From positions 1 to 64,000 of the forward strand of contig MPUH01000318.1 in assembly GCA_001970955.1 (NCBI GenBank): a stretch of DNA of 64,000 nucleotides, in the 5' to 3' direction. The stretch's first letter is position 1; every line of letters starts with the position of its first letter. The stretch is from Stentor coeruleus (taxonomy: Eukaryota; Ciliophora; Heterotrichea; Heterotrichida; Stentoridae). Below the pieces are notes generated by a model, which was not told the DNA's origin, ran no database searches, and was given only the letters and a program-made list of their open reading frames with translations. The position numbers and the translations under genes are program-made. Of the stretch, positions 39,002 through 48,494 are shown in pieces.

Positions 39002-40852
39002 ATGAAAAGACCATACAAAAGGTCAGCGTTTTATCAATCAAAGTCCTTAGAAAAGAGGATCAAAACCGAAACCCCCGACACTGGTGTGGTTCCAGTTAAC
39101 AAAGACTCCTGCCCCGCTGATCTTCTAAAATACCAATTTTCAGAGCTTCCAATATCAACTAATACAATAAAAGCCCTAACAGAAAATGAATGGCATACAA
39201 TGACCCCAATCCAACGTGGTTCAATACCTCATATCCTAGCAGGTCGTGACGTTCTCGGTACAGCTCTAACAGGTTCAGGTAAATCCTTATCTTTCTTAGT
39301 CCCAATGTTAGAAAATCTTTATAGGCAAAAATGGTCAAGCATAGACGGCTTAGGTGCTTTAATAATAGTCCCAGCTCGTGAACTCGGTATCCAACTTTTT
39401 GAAACTTTAAACAAAGTAGGCAAATATCACAATTTATCCGCAGGACTGATAATAGGTGGTAAAGATATAAAATACGAACAAATAAGTATAGCCACAATCA
39501 ATATCCTCATAGCAACACCTGGAAGACTCCTTCAACACCTTCAAGAAACACCGGATTTCAATTTAGATAATCTGAAAATGCTTATAATTGATGAAGCGGA
39601 TAGGATATTAGAAATGGGTTTTGAGGAATGTTTAAATTCGATACTTGAATATTTACCTCTTAATAGACAGACTGTGTTATTTTCAGCAACACTTTCGAAG
39701 TCTTTACGTGAATTGTCTAGGCTTTCACTTACAGAATATGAGTATATTAATGTTTTACCTAACAAAGATGAGATGGCTGTGAAGAAAAAACTTAGTCAAT
39801 ATTATATTGAAGTGGATTTGCAGAATAAGTTTAATTTGCTTTTTTCATTTTTAAAAACCCATTTGCATCAGAAGACTATTGTTTTTTTGAGCTCTTGTAA
39901 ACAAGTGAGGTTTGTGTATGAGAGTTTTAAGGTGTTACATCCGGGGATACAGATTATGGAAATACATGGTAAACAGAAACAGTCGAAAAGGACTGCGATT
40001 TATTATGCATTTATGGAAAAAACAGAGGCGGTGCTTTTTTGTACTGATATCGCTGCTAGGGGGTTGGATTTTCCTTCGGTTCATTGGGTTGTACAAGTTG
40101 ATTGTCCTGAGGATGCTGAGAGTTATGTGCATAGAATTGGCAGGACGGCAAGGTATAAATCTGGGGGAAATGGGGTTATTTTTTTGCTGCCTTCAGAGTT
40201 AAAGTTCTTAGAATTGCTTGGAAAAAAGAATATTCAGGTAAAAAAACTTACCCCAAATCCTAGTAAGACTTATAATATTACAGGAAGTTTACAAGGGATT
40301 GTTGCTGAATATCATGATATTAAGCATTTAGCAGAAAGAGCTTTTGTGTCTTATGTGAGGAGTATATTTTTGATGCCAAATAAAGAGATTTTTGATATAC
40401 AAGCTTTGCCGTTAAAAGAATTTGCAGAGTCTTTTGGAATGGTCAGTGTACCTGAAGTTAATATAGTTAAAGCTGAGCCACATACAATGACGAAACTAGA
40501 AAAACTCAAACAAAAAATCAAAGCTAAAAAACTCGCTAAAGAAGGCTTAAAACCTTCTACTGACCCTGAAGAAGACCTTTTCAAAGTAAAATCCGAGCCT
40601 GTTCTAATCCCTGAAGAATTCCTCCCACAGGTCGACAAATCTGAAACCAATATAAAAAAATCTATAAACATACCATTTAGTGAAGGCAAAGAAGACATAT
40701 CTCAAAGACTGATTTACAAAGCAAAAAATTCGCAATACCAAAGCCTTCTAGATGAAAAAAACAGGAAAAAAGCTAAGAAAATCAAAGCTAAAGAAGCTGA
40801 AAAGGAGCAGTATAAGCGGATGACTTATCTTGAAGAAAGTGATGAGAATTAG
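39002..40852 (+). CDS. DBP4: DEAD-box RNA helicase Dbp4/DDX10
   Basis: 616 residues from ATG 39002. Helicase motifs in order: Q motif (TPIQRGSIP, about 68), motif I ALTGSGKS (88-95, GKS instead of the commoner GKT), Ia PARELGIQ (124), TPGR (172), DEAD (197-200), SAT (228-230), then ARGLDFPSV and HRIGRTARY in the second RecA lobe. Diagnostic Dbp4 features are SSIDGLGALII after the first lobe helix, INILIATPGRLLQHL and SCKQVRFVYESF. A basic Lys-rich tail follows. Dbp4/DDX10 acts in the nucleolus, releasing U14 snoRNA during 18S rRNA maturation. A telomere-like box lies 35 bases upstream. Confidence 0.93.
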   Translation: MKRPYKRSAFYQSKSLEKRIKTETPDTGVVPVNKDSCPADLLKYQFSELPISTNTIKALTENEWHTMTPIQRGSIPHILAGRDVLGTALTGSGKSLSFLVPMLENLYRQKWSSIDGLGALIIVPARELGIQLFETLNKVGKYHNLSAGLIIGGKDIKYEQISIATINILIATPGRLLQHLQETPDFNLDNLKMLIIDEADRILEMGFEECLNSILEYLPLNRQTVLFSATLSKSLRELSRLSLTEYEYINVLPNKDEMAVKKKLSQYYIEVDLQNKFNLLFSFLKTHLHQKTIVFLSSCKQVRFVYESFKVLHPGIQIMEIHGKQKQSKRTAIYYAFMEKTEAVLFCTDIAARGLDFPSVHWVVQVDCPEDAESYVHRIGRTARYKSGGNGVIFLLPSELKFLELLGKKNIQVKKLTPNPSKTYNITGSLQGIVAEYHDIKHLAERAFVSYVRSIFLMPNKEIFDIQALPLKEFAESFGMVSVPEVNIVKAEPHTMTKLEKLKQKIKAKKLAKEGLKPSTDPEEDLFKVKSEPVLIPEEFLPQVDKSETNIKKSINIPFSEGKEDISQRLIYKAKNSQYQSLLDEKNRKKAKKIKAKEAEKEQYKRMTYLEESDEN

Positions 40853-40879
40853 CATAGATCATATAAAAAAAAACTAAAA

Positions 40880-41581
40880 CTAATTAGGTTGAGGTTGAAC
40901 TAAAATCGGTTCGCTATTTTCTCCACTTTTCTGCTCTTCAATAACTATTAACCTTGATATATAAAAGTAAGGGAAATTTATAAAGAAAAGATAAAAAAGA
41001 TTCCAAAGTGCAAAAGCTGCACCACCTTCACCACAGACAGTTTCTGTTCCATCATAATTAGCTTCATGACTACAACCATCAAATCTTAATTTTACAGTTC
41101 CTGCCCAGATAATGAAAGATAAGAAATGTAAAGCAAAGATTGCTATCATAATGAAAGCGGTTGTGTAGAAGTTGATGAGCTTTCTGAAGTATTTGAAATG
41201 AAGTGCATCAAGAATAAGAATCACAGATATGACTACAGAAAATATAGATCCAATTGTGTCGAAGCAAACATACGCAGCTCCACCACTATACCAGGATTTA
41301 TACTTATCACAATTAATTTGGCAGTTGTTGTAGCATTCGTTATAAGTGTCATCATTATCACATAATGTGCCTAAATCAGTACTTGGATTTAGCAATTGTC
41401 CTTTAAATTGAATTGTAGCTACCCCAGCAGCAGTCCAGTTTTGATGAAACCATAAATCAAAATTCATTGCGCCAACAAGGAACCCAAAGTTTAGTACCTG
41501 AATTGCAAGGGCAATAAAGGTCCATACAATTTTGTTTAAACCTAAAACTTTAATCATTATTATTAAAATCCAAGATAACAT
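40880..41581 (-). CDS. Four-pass membrane protein, cluster member 1
   Basis: 233 residues from ATG 41579-41581. Four hydrophobic helices (about 12-38, 108-130, 143-168, 190-212). The first outer loop holds DLWFHQNW, GQLLNP and the signature C-x3-DTY-x2-C-x3-C-x3-C, then SWYSGGA. The second outer loop holds FDGCSHE, a YDG turn and TVCGEGGA. The same motifs recur in the three neighbouring genes. The topology recalls PMP22/claudin-like tetraspans (WF...W and paired cysteines), but the Cys pattern is different and I do not recognise the family. It starts 28 bases past the stop of the convergent Dbp4 gene. Confidence 0.75.
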   Translation of the reverse strand: MLSWILIIMIKVLGLNKIVWTFIALAIQVLNFGFLVGAMNFDLWFHQNWTAAGVATIQFKGQLLNPSTDLGTLCDNDDTYNECYNNCQINCDKYKSWYSGGAAYVCFDTIGSIFSVVISVILILDALHFKYFRKLINFYTTAFIMIAIFALHFLSFIIWAGTVKLRFDGCSHEANYDGTETVCGEGGAAFALWNLFYLFFINFPYFYISRLIVIEEQKSGENSEPILVQPQPN

Positions 41582-41914
41582 GTAAATAAATTATACATAA
41601 AATTATAGTACAAAATAAAAGCATTAAGACTCATTCTGTTCATATCTAATTAAAAAAATCTAGTCTCGACCAAATTCATTCAAAAAATCCCAACATAAAT
41701 CATAACCTTAGGCCAATTCTATTATATTAGCTTAAAAATCATCAAAAAAGCCTCTAATTTAACAGTTATATATTATTAGTAAACTCTAAGTATCTAAAAT
41801 ATGCAACTTAATATTACATATCAAAAAACACAAACAGCCCTTTATAAAAACTAAAAACAAAATATAATTTCCCAAAAAAAGCCTTACTAAATCCTTCATA
41901 AAACCTAAACATAT
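41582..41914. other. Intergenic
   Basis: 333 AT-rich bases between two same-strand cluster genes, C-rich on the plus strand near 41670-41910. Nothing else seen. Confidence 0.5.
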
Positions 41915-42907
41915 TTAACTATATCCTTTTTCATGTTCAGAAAACACTGGATATCTATGCTTCTCATCATACCCAGCAGGAGGAGGTTCATAAGCGTAAA
42001 GGTTCTCAGCAGCAGCAGGTGGTGATTCTTCAAATCCTGCAGGACTTCTATACTCCTGTAGTGGAGGATAATTAGCCTGTGGTGGAAGATAATTAACTTG
42101 TGGTGGAGGATAATTAGCTTGTGCTTCACTATAACTAGGCAAAGCATTATAACCTGATTCCCCACCTTGAGCATCTCCAGTAAAAGGTTTTGAATAAATA
42201 GACGGAGGATTTCCACCAGCAGGTGTAGGGTTATTATGAAGATGATCTAAATTCGAAGGCATTCCTGAGTTCTCAGCAAACATTTGATCGGACTCTTTGA
42301 TTTTTCTCACAACATAAGTATAAGGGAATATAGTTATAAACAAAAACACAAAAGTTGTAATAGCAACATTAGCTCCTTCTTCAGCACATACTGATTTAGA
42401 TCCAGAATACCCATAATCATGAGAGCAGCTATCTATTCTAAGATTAACTAAAGATGCCCAGATTGTAAAACCTATAAAATAAAGTAGGGTTGATATAGCT
42501 AAAAAGATTGCTGTTATATAAACACGTGATGTTCTTTTACAAAGTGGGATAGAAAAGAGGTCTATTATAAGGAGTATTGCATTGAGGATTATAAAAAATA
42601 CAGCCAAGCAGGAAAAGAATGTAAAAGATACTCCACCTGAATACCAAGACATGAAAAAGTCGCATTTACCTGAACAGTTTTCATGACATCGTTCATAGGT
42701 GTCGGAAGTGGAACACCCAATGAAAAGTGAGTCTTTTGGGTAGAGGAGTTTACCTTTGTAGGTGCTTGTCAAGGTCCCGAAGTTTAGTTTTTGCTTAAAC
42801 CAATAGTCATTATTTATAGCCCCGATAATCATACTAAAGAAAAACACTTGTACTAAGAATAAAACAACATTCCAAAGCTTTCTTGGAAGGCATAGCACCT
42901 TCGGCAT
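41915..42907 (-). CDS. Four-pass membrane protein, cluster member 2, with Pro-rich tail
   Basis: 330 residues from ATG 42905-42907. Same plan as its neighbours: DYWFKQK and GKLLYP, then C-x3-DTY-x2-C-x3-C-x3-CD-x4-SWYSGGV in loop 1, and SCSHDYGYSGSKSVCAEEGA in loop 2. Four helices end near residue 205. A cytosolic tail of about 125 residues follows, containing a short repeat of the form Q-A/V-N-Y-P/L-P-P and further Pro/Tyr motifs (EPPPAGYDEK) that could bind WW- or SH3-type partners. This long tail is absent from members 1 and 4. Confidence 0.75.
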   Translation of the reverse strand: MPKVLCLPRKLWNVVLFLVQVFFFSMIIGAINNDYWFKQKLNFGTLTSTYKGKLLYPKDSLFIGCSTSDTYERCHENCSGKCDFFMSWYSGGVSFTFFSCLAVFFIILNAILLIIDLFSIPLCKRTSRVYITAIFLAISTLLYFIGFTIWASLVNLRIDSCSHDYGYSGSKSVCAEEGANVAITTFVFLFITIFPYTYVVRKIKESDQMFAENSGMPSNLDHLHNNPTPAGGNPPSIYSKPFTGDAQGGESGYNALPSYSEAQANYPPPQVNYLPPQANYPPLQEYRSPAGFEESPPAAAENLYAYEPPPAGYDEKHRYPVFSEHEKGYS

Positions 42908-43136
42908 ATTATAATTAAATCGCCCATGATTGCAAAATCACCTAGTCTTACTAACTTAAAATAAACTTCATTTACTCAATACCTTAAATATAAAGCCTAT
43001 TAAAAATCCTCTAGGCAAAACAAAAAAACCATAACATTCTATAAAAAACCCATAATCTTTCTTATCATTCTCTGTATATTTTAATTTCCAAACTTTCTCT
43101 ACTTCAGTATGATTTTACATTTGGTGAAAAATAAAA

Positions 43137-44147
43137 ATGTTCAGCCTACTGCGGGGGACTTCAAAATGTCATTTCTTCTTCCTCATCACAATACAAACAA
43201 TTTTATCTTTATCTCTAATCATTTGCTTAGCATATGACAATTGGTTTTATCAGGACTGGATATCAAAAGATTTTGACTATAAATTCAAAGGAAATTTAAA
43301 CCATCCAAAAAGCGATTTGACTATAACATGCACATATTCTTCATGTATAAAAACTAACAAGATTTACAATGAGACTTATATAAAAACTTTAAATTCAGAG
43401 ATTTTTACAATAGATTGTACTAAGGATGATACTTTTTTTGACTGTAAAAACAAGTGTTCAGGTGATTGTGATATGTTAGGAATTTGGGGTGATTCTGCTC
43501 TTATTATAATTTCTACATATGTCCCTTCATTGATCCTTGGGTTTATAAACACTGCATTTTTGTTAGTGATTTATTTCATACCTCCGTTTATATCATGTTT
43601 TAAATGTTCAATGCTTATGTCAATTGGTATGGTAATAATAGAAACTTTCCTTCAGATTATAGGGTTTATAATTTGGGCTGCTGAAATTAAACTCCATTTC
43701 TCTGATTGTTCTTTTAATATCCCATATTCAGGAAGTAAAAATATTTGTGGTACTACAAGCGCTGTATTAAGTGTTTGTTTTACTATTTACTTTCCTTTAC
43801 TTACTTATGGATATTGGGTTATTGCTTTAAAAGCTAGAAGAGGGTATAATAGGATTACTCCAGAAAATATTGAAAAAGCGAGCAGGGTTTCTGATATTAA
43901 TGAAATTGATTCGATGAAATATTTTGAACAGCCTATGATTGTTGTGAATATTTCAGAAGATTCGATGAGAAGCAGTGGGATTTCAAGGTTTAATATGATT
44001 GCTAGGAAGAGTACTGAGTATTATACACCGAATGAAACTTTGGAACAAACTGTTCATGATCGAGCATCTTGTACTTGGGTGGATCCTAAAGGGCAATTGA
44101 GTATTAAACGAACGTCGATTAATTATGAAGAAGATAAAATTAACTAA
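43137..44147 (+). CDS. Four-pass membrane protein, cluster member 3
   Basis: 336 residues from ATG 43137. The loop-1 motif is DNWFYQDW with GNLNHP, an insertion of about 25 residues containing an extra CTYSSC, then C-x3-DTF-x2-C-x3-C-x3-CD. Loop 2 reads SDCSFNIPYSGSKNICG. The WYSGG element is reduced to WGDSA. Four helices end near residue 230 and a soluble tail of about 105 residues carries Ser/Thr-rich stretches. This member is inverted relative to the others and diverges from member 2 across a 229-base spacer. Confidence 0.75.
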   Translation: MFSLLRGTSKCHFFFLITIQTILSLSLIICLAYDNWFYQDWISKDFDYKFKGNLNHPKSDLTITCTYSSCIKTNKIYNETYIKTLNSEIFTIDCTKDDTFFDCKNKCSGDCDMLGIWGDSALIIISTYVPSLILGFINTAFLLVIYFIPPFISCFKCSMLMSIGMVIIETFLQIIGFIIWAAEIKLHFSDCSFNIPYSGSKNICGTTSAVLSVCFTIYFPLLTYGYWVIALKARRGYNRITPENIEKASRVSDINEIDSMKYFEQPMIVVNISEDSMRSSGISRFNMIARKSTEYYTPNETLEQTVHDRASCTWVDPKGQLSIKRTSINYEEDKIN

Positions 44148-44189
44148 ACCTAAACATGCTTATATCTTTCTTATAGAATTAAAATATTT

Positions 44190-45104
44190 TCAACTATTTA
44201 TCCTAACCTCTTCTTTCGAGTCTTCAAACTCCCTATCATTTTCCATATCAAAATCTATCAAACCCTCAGTCTTCCTCAAAATCTCTCCTTTACTTCCTCT
44301 CCTCTCCATCTCATTTATATCAAATGTAACTAAAATCGTATCTTTTTCATTAAAACTAATTTTTCGACTTTTCTCATTAAGTATCTTCCTAATACTACAC
44401 CTATGAAGTTTCCATGATAAATAAAAATACAAAACCGAAGCACAAAAAGCCCAAATAGTTCCAATATAACTCATATAACCAATAGGTCCAATGCAAATTG
44501 ATTTTTTCCCTGAATATGGGACATCATGAGTACAAGGACCAAAAGTAGTTTCTAAAGTTTCAAACCAAAGTATAAAACTTAATATATAACATGCTGATCC
44601 TATAGAAAAAATAATAGACTTTATCAAAAGACTATTAGGAATAATTCTTCTACAAGGGATAAATGAGTATATAAGGGCTATAGTAGATGTTGATAAAGAT
44701 AATATGCTAAGGGTTAGAACTGAATAACCAGTGATTTCCCAATCTTCGAAAAAACTACAGTTTGTTGAACATTGGCAAGAACATGATGAATATGAACCCC
44801 CTGAATCACAGGATACTATAAAGTATCGAAGGGGTTTAGAAATTGATGAGGAGTCTTGGCTTTCTTCAGGTTTAAAACCATAATGAAGAGATAAAGAATT
44901 TACTGATGCTCTATATGATCCTGTAAATGTATACTTTTTGTTTTCATATACCCAAGTCTGGGAAAACCATTCTGGGAGAAATAGTTGTAGGATTATTGGT
45001 ATTTGAACTGATACTATTAATATAGCTTGAAGTATTTTGTATGCGATTTCTCGTTTTGGCACATTTCGGTACATTTTTGTATGGGGTGAATTAAATATTT
45101 GCAT
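44190..45104 (-). CDS. Four-pass membrane protein, cluster member 4
   Basis: 304 residues from ATG 45102-45104; the frame is open two codons further but from TTG. It is the most divergent member: EWFSQTW and YTFTGSY, a longer loop 1, then C-x5-YSSCSCQCSTNC, and a second loop CTHDVPYSGKKSICIG. Four helices end near residue 235. The tail holds charged, Glu-rich sequence. It converges on member 3 with a 42-base gap and lies 137 bases from the stop of the Cys-repeat gene on the same strand. Confidence 0.7.
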   Translation of the reverse strand: MQIFNSPHTKMYRNVPKREIAYKILQAILIVSVQIPIILQLFLPEWFSQTWVYENKKYTFTGSYRASVNSLSLHYGFKPEESQDSSSISKPLRYFIVSCDSGGSYSSCSCQCSTNCSFFEDWEITGYSVLTLSILSLSTSTIALIYSFIPCRRIIPNSLLIKSIIFSIGSACYILSFILWFETLETTFGPCTHDVPYSGKKSICIGPIGYMSYIGTIWAFCASVLYFYLSWKLHRCSIRKILNEKSRKISFNEKDTILVTFDINEMERRGSKGEILRKTEGLIDFDMENDREFEDSKEEVRINS

Positions 45105-45241
45105 ATACAATAAACAACTAGTTCTGCATCTATATCATTTTTCAATAATTTCAATATATAAACCTATTTTTATATCATAAAAGCCTTAAACTTATTGTAT
45201 ACACACAAAATAATTACTTCTCATATTAATTAATCACTAAT

Positions 45242-48109
45242 CTAATCAAAATCCACACTGCCATCTATCAATTCTACATCTGAAGCTTCTTGTGTTGACT
45301 TTTCATCATTTTCTTCATCATCAATACTATTATCAGAATAAATATCAGATGATCCATCTTCTACTGAATCAACCTCAGCATCTCCATCAGTAGTTGCTTC
45401 AATATTCCCATCATCCTCATCATCTGATTCCTCTATACTAATCTCAACTTCTAAAACATCTATTTCAATAGAATTACTGATTTCTTCATCTTCATAATTC
45501 CCATCATCTAATGATTCATCTTCCTCTATCACACAATCATCACTATTTAAAACTTCTTGATTTGATGATTCATTAACATCATCAATTTGATTCTGTTCTT
45601 CAATATTTTCATCAGTTATTTCAATATTTTCTTCTGATACATCAATTGAAGTTTCTTGATCAACCATAGCTGCTTCTCCAGCAATAATAGAATCAATAAT
45701 CCTATCACTAAAACTTGCATCAGATATACTTTCACAATCTGCTAAAATTAATATTTCTTTATCAGCATTTTCAACACATGTATCACAAGTTGTCAAATCG
45801 CAACAAGGCTCATCTCCAGTCAAACAATCACATTCTTCACAACAACTCTCAGTCCCAGTAACACATTCGCAATCAAGGCAACATGGTTCATCTCCATTAA
45901 CACATTCACAATCCTCACAACAACTTTCACTTCCAGTTATACACTCGCATTCTAAACAACAGCTTTCATCCCCATTGACACATTCACAACTTTTACAACA
46001 ACTTTCTTCCCCAGTAATACATTGACAATCTAAACAACAAGATTCATCACCATTAATACATTGACAATCCCAACAACAGCTTTCTTCTCCAGTAATACAT
46101 TCACAATCTAAACAACAAGTTTCATCTCCATTAATGCATTGACATTCTTCACAACAAGGTTCCATTCCACTAATACAATTGCATTCGATACAACATGATT
46201 CATTACCAGTAATACATTGACAAGGTGTACAACAAGGTTCATCTCCTAATACACAAGAACAATCTTCACAACAAGTTTCAGTACCAGTAAGACATTGACA
46301 AGGTATACAACAAGGTTCATCTCCATTTAAACAAGTGCAATCTTCACAACAAGATTCTTCTCCAGTAATACATTGACAATCAAGACAACAAGGTTCTGAT
46401 CCATCAATGCATTGACAATCTTGACAACAAGTTTCTTCTCCAGTGATACATTCGCAAGCAAGACAACAAGGTTCATCTCCATTAATACATTGACATGATA
46501 GGCAACAAGGTTCATCGCCATATAAACATTCACAGTCTATACAGCAAGGCTCATCTCCATTTATACATTCGCATTGTAAACAGCAAGACTCTTCCCCAGT
46601 TAAACATTCGCATTCTATACAGCAGGATTCGTTGCCGTTGATGCATTCACAAGGAGCACAGCATGGTTCATCGCCATTTGTACATTCGCAAGATAAACAA
46701 CAAGGTTCATCACCTTGAAGACATTCACATGGTAAACAGCAGGGTTCATCTCCATTTATGCATTCACATTTTGAACAACAAGGCTCATCACCATTTAAAC
46801 ACTGACAATCTTCACAACAGGATTCTTCTCCTGTTAGACAAGAGCATGGAAGGCAACAAGATTCTAAACCTGTTAGACAGGAACAAGGACTACAACATGA
46901 TTCTTCACCTGTAATGCATGTGCAAGGAAGACAACATGATTCTAAACCAGTTGTACATTGACAATCTAGACAACATGGTTCATCACCTTTTGTGCAAAGA
47001 CATGAAGAGCAGCAAGGTTCATCTCCATAAATACATTCACAGCTTTCACAGCAGGTTTCAGTACCTAAAATGCACTCACAAAATTTGCAGCAAGTTTCGT
47101 TTCCAGTTATACATTCGCAAGGCATACAACAAGCCTCTTCACCAGTTATACATTCGCAAGGCATACAACATGGTTCAACGCCAGTAACACAGTTACATTC
47201 TAAACAGCATGGTTCATCTCCTTTAATACAAAAACAGTCAGCACAACAAGGTTCATCTCCATTGACACATTGACATTCAGCACAGCAAGGTTCATCTCCA
47301 TTAACACACTGACAAGTATCACAACATGGTTCATCACCATTTACACACTGGCATTCCCTACAACAAATTTCAGTTCCACTAAGACATTTGCATTGTTCAC
47401 AGCAAGGTTCATCACCATTAACACATTCACAATCTCTACAACAAGGTTCATCCCCATTAACACATTCACATGCTCTACAACAACTTTCTAACCCTGTAAT
47501 ACAAGAACAAGGCATACAACAGCTTTCATTTCCAGTCACACACTGACAAGTTCTACAGCATTTTTCTGTTCCATAAACACATTGACAACTATTACAACAG
47601 CTTTCAAGCCCAGTAACACAAGTGCATTCATGACAACAAGGTTCAGTACCTGTACTACAAACACAAGGTTCACAACATTCTTCAATTCCAGTAACACAAG
47701 TACAATCACTAGTACATGTACAAAAACCAACAATATAATTGACGTATTCTAAATAGTGAGCTTCTGTGTCAAAATGATCAGTTGTATAATCACAGTCACA
47801 AGATGGTATCCAAGCTGGTTGTCCTTTTGAGACACAACATTTACAATGAGTTCCAAGATATGTTGCATAAGTTAAATAATCGCTATGAACTTTGAATTTT
47901 CTTATAGGATGGAAGCATTCACATCCTCTTGTCCAACCTTCAGTACCAATTGTAAAATCTTCACTATCAGTATCAGAGGTTAAGCTTAGTTGTAGGAAGG
48001 TATTTTTTGAAGAGGCTTCGGAAAATAAAGGAATGAGCCTTTCTTGGAAACTGTTGAGGTTTAGAGCTTTGACACAAAATGCTAATGACAGAGATAATGT
48101 GAAAAGCAT
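45242..48109 (-). CDS. Secreted protein with 49 Cys-rich 13-residue repeats
   Basis: 955 residues from ATG 48107-48109. Residues 1-17 are a signal peptide (MLFTLSLSLAFCVKA). Residues 59-135 hold two copies of a module W-x2-[GS]-C-x-C...DYL/HYL-x-Y-x2-Y...C-x-C. Residues 136-772 are 49 uninterrupted repeats of 13 residues, consensus C-x-C-[IVL]-[TN]-G-[DEN]-E-[PS]-C-C-x-x, with four Cys each (about 196 in all). The last 180 residues are acidic (Asp/Glu/Ser). There is no membrane anchor, so the protein should enter a secretory granule or the surface coat. The repeat could form a disulphide rod or bind metal through CxC and CC pairs. Family not recognised. A decayed copy lies directly upstream. 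Confidence 0.85.
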   Translation of the reverse strand: MLFTLSLSLAFCVKALNLNSFQERLIPLFSEASSKNTFLQLSLTSDTDSEDFTIGTEGWTRGCECFHPIRKFKVHSDYLTYATYLGTHCKCCVSKGQPAWIPSCDCDYTTDHFDTEAHYLEYVNYIVGFCTCTSDCTCVTGIEECCEPCVCSTGTEPCCHECTCVTGLESCCNSCQCVYGTEKCCRTCQCVTGNESCCMPCSCITGLESCCRACECVNGDEPCCRDCECVNGDEPCCEQCKCLSGTEICCRECQCVNGDEPCCDTCQCVNGDEPCCAECQCVNGDEPCCADCFCIKGDEPCCLECNCVTGVEPCCMPCECITGEEACCMPCECITGNETCCKFCECILGTETCCESCECIYGDEPCCSSCLCTKGDEPCCLDCQCTTGLESCCLPCTCITGEESCCSPCSCLTGLESCCLPCSCLTGEESCCEDCQCLNGDEPCCSKCECINGDEPCCLPCECLQGDEPCCLSCECTNGDEPCCAPCECINGNESCCIECECLTGEESCCLQCECINGDEPCCIDCECLYGDEPCCLSCQCINGDEPCCLACECITGEETCCQDCQCIDGSEPCCLDCQCITGEESCCEDCTCLNGDEPCCIPCQCLTGTETCCEDCSCVLGDEPCCTPCQCITGNESCCIECNCISGMEPCCEECQCINGDETCCLDCECITGEESCCWDCQCINGDESCCLDCQCITGEESCCKSCECVNGDESCCLECECITGSESCCEDCECVNGDEPCCLDCECVTGTESCCEECDCLTGDEPCCDLTTCDTCVENADKEILILADCESISDASFSDRIIDSIIAGEAAMVDQETSIDVSEENIEITDENIEEQNQIDDVNESSNQEVLNSDDCVIEEDESLDDGNYEDEEISNSIEIDVLEVEISIEESDDEDDGNIEATTDGDAEVDSVEDGSSDIYSDNSIDDEENDEKSTQEASDVELIDGSVDFD
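45794..47704 (-). repeat. Coding tandem array, 49 x 39 bp
   Basis: Every unit is exactly 39 bp with no indel. Two main flavours intermix: a GDEPCC form and a GEESCC or GLESCC form. Neighbouring units are often more alike than distant ones (units 10-12 share CQCVNGDEPCC), suggesting local duplication. Confidence 0.9.
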
Positions 48110-48494
48110 TTTTATTTTAAAACGGATAAGTAAAGATTATGTGACATAAGGTTTGGGATTTTTGTAAGTTTGAATCTTTAGGTTTTTAAATGTAGAAATA
48201 GGGTTTAGTTTTGGTTGAAAGCATTGGATTAGGGGAACTTAATATTTTAGAGTTTTTTGAACCTAGTAAATTTATATAACTAATCCTACCCTTAAAACAT
48301 ATCTCAAATCCACAACGGATTTCTTAGCTTATTTAGCTTATTATCATAGCTTGGCTATTTTTTTAATATAATTAACTTAATCAATATATTCTTTAAACTT
48401 TTACTTATTCTATCATTAACTAATATTTTATTATTATAAATCTTATTAATTTCCTCATTATCCTGTATTTCCTACACTATCTCCGCTTCAGGAC
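48110..48494. other. Upstream flank of the Cys-repeat gene
   Basis: G-rich on the plus strand near 48110-48240 (C-rich in the sense of the gene), then AT-rich. No gene. Confidence 0.5.

Noticed and set aside
46327-47733. Several 65-90 codon frames inside the Cys-repeat array
   Set aside because: Shadow frames of the 39-bp periodic array; any frame of such an array stays open.
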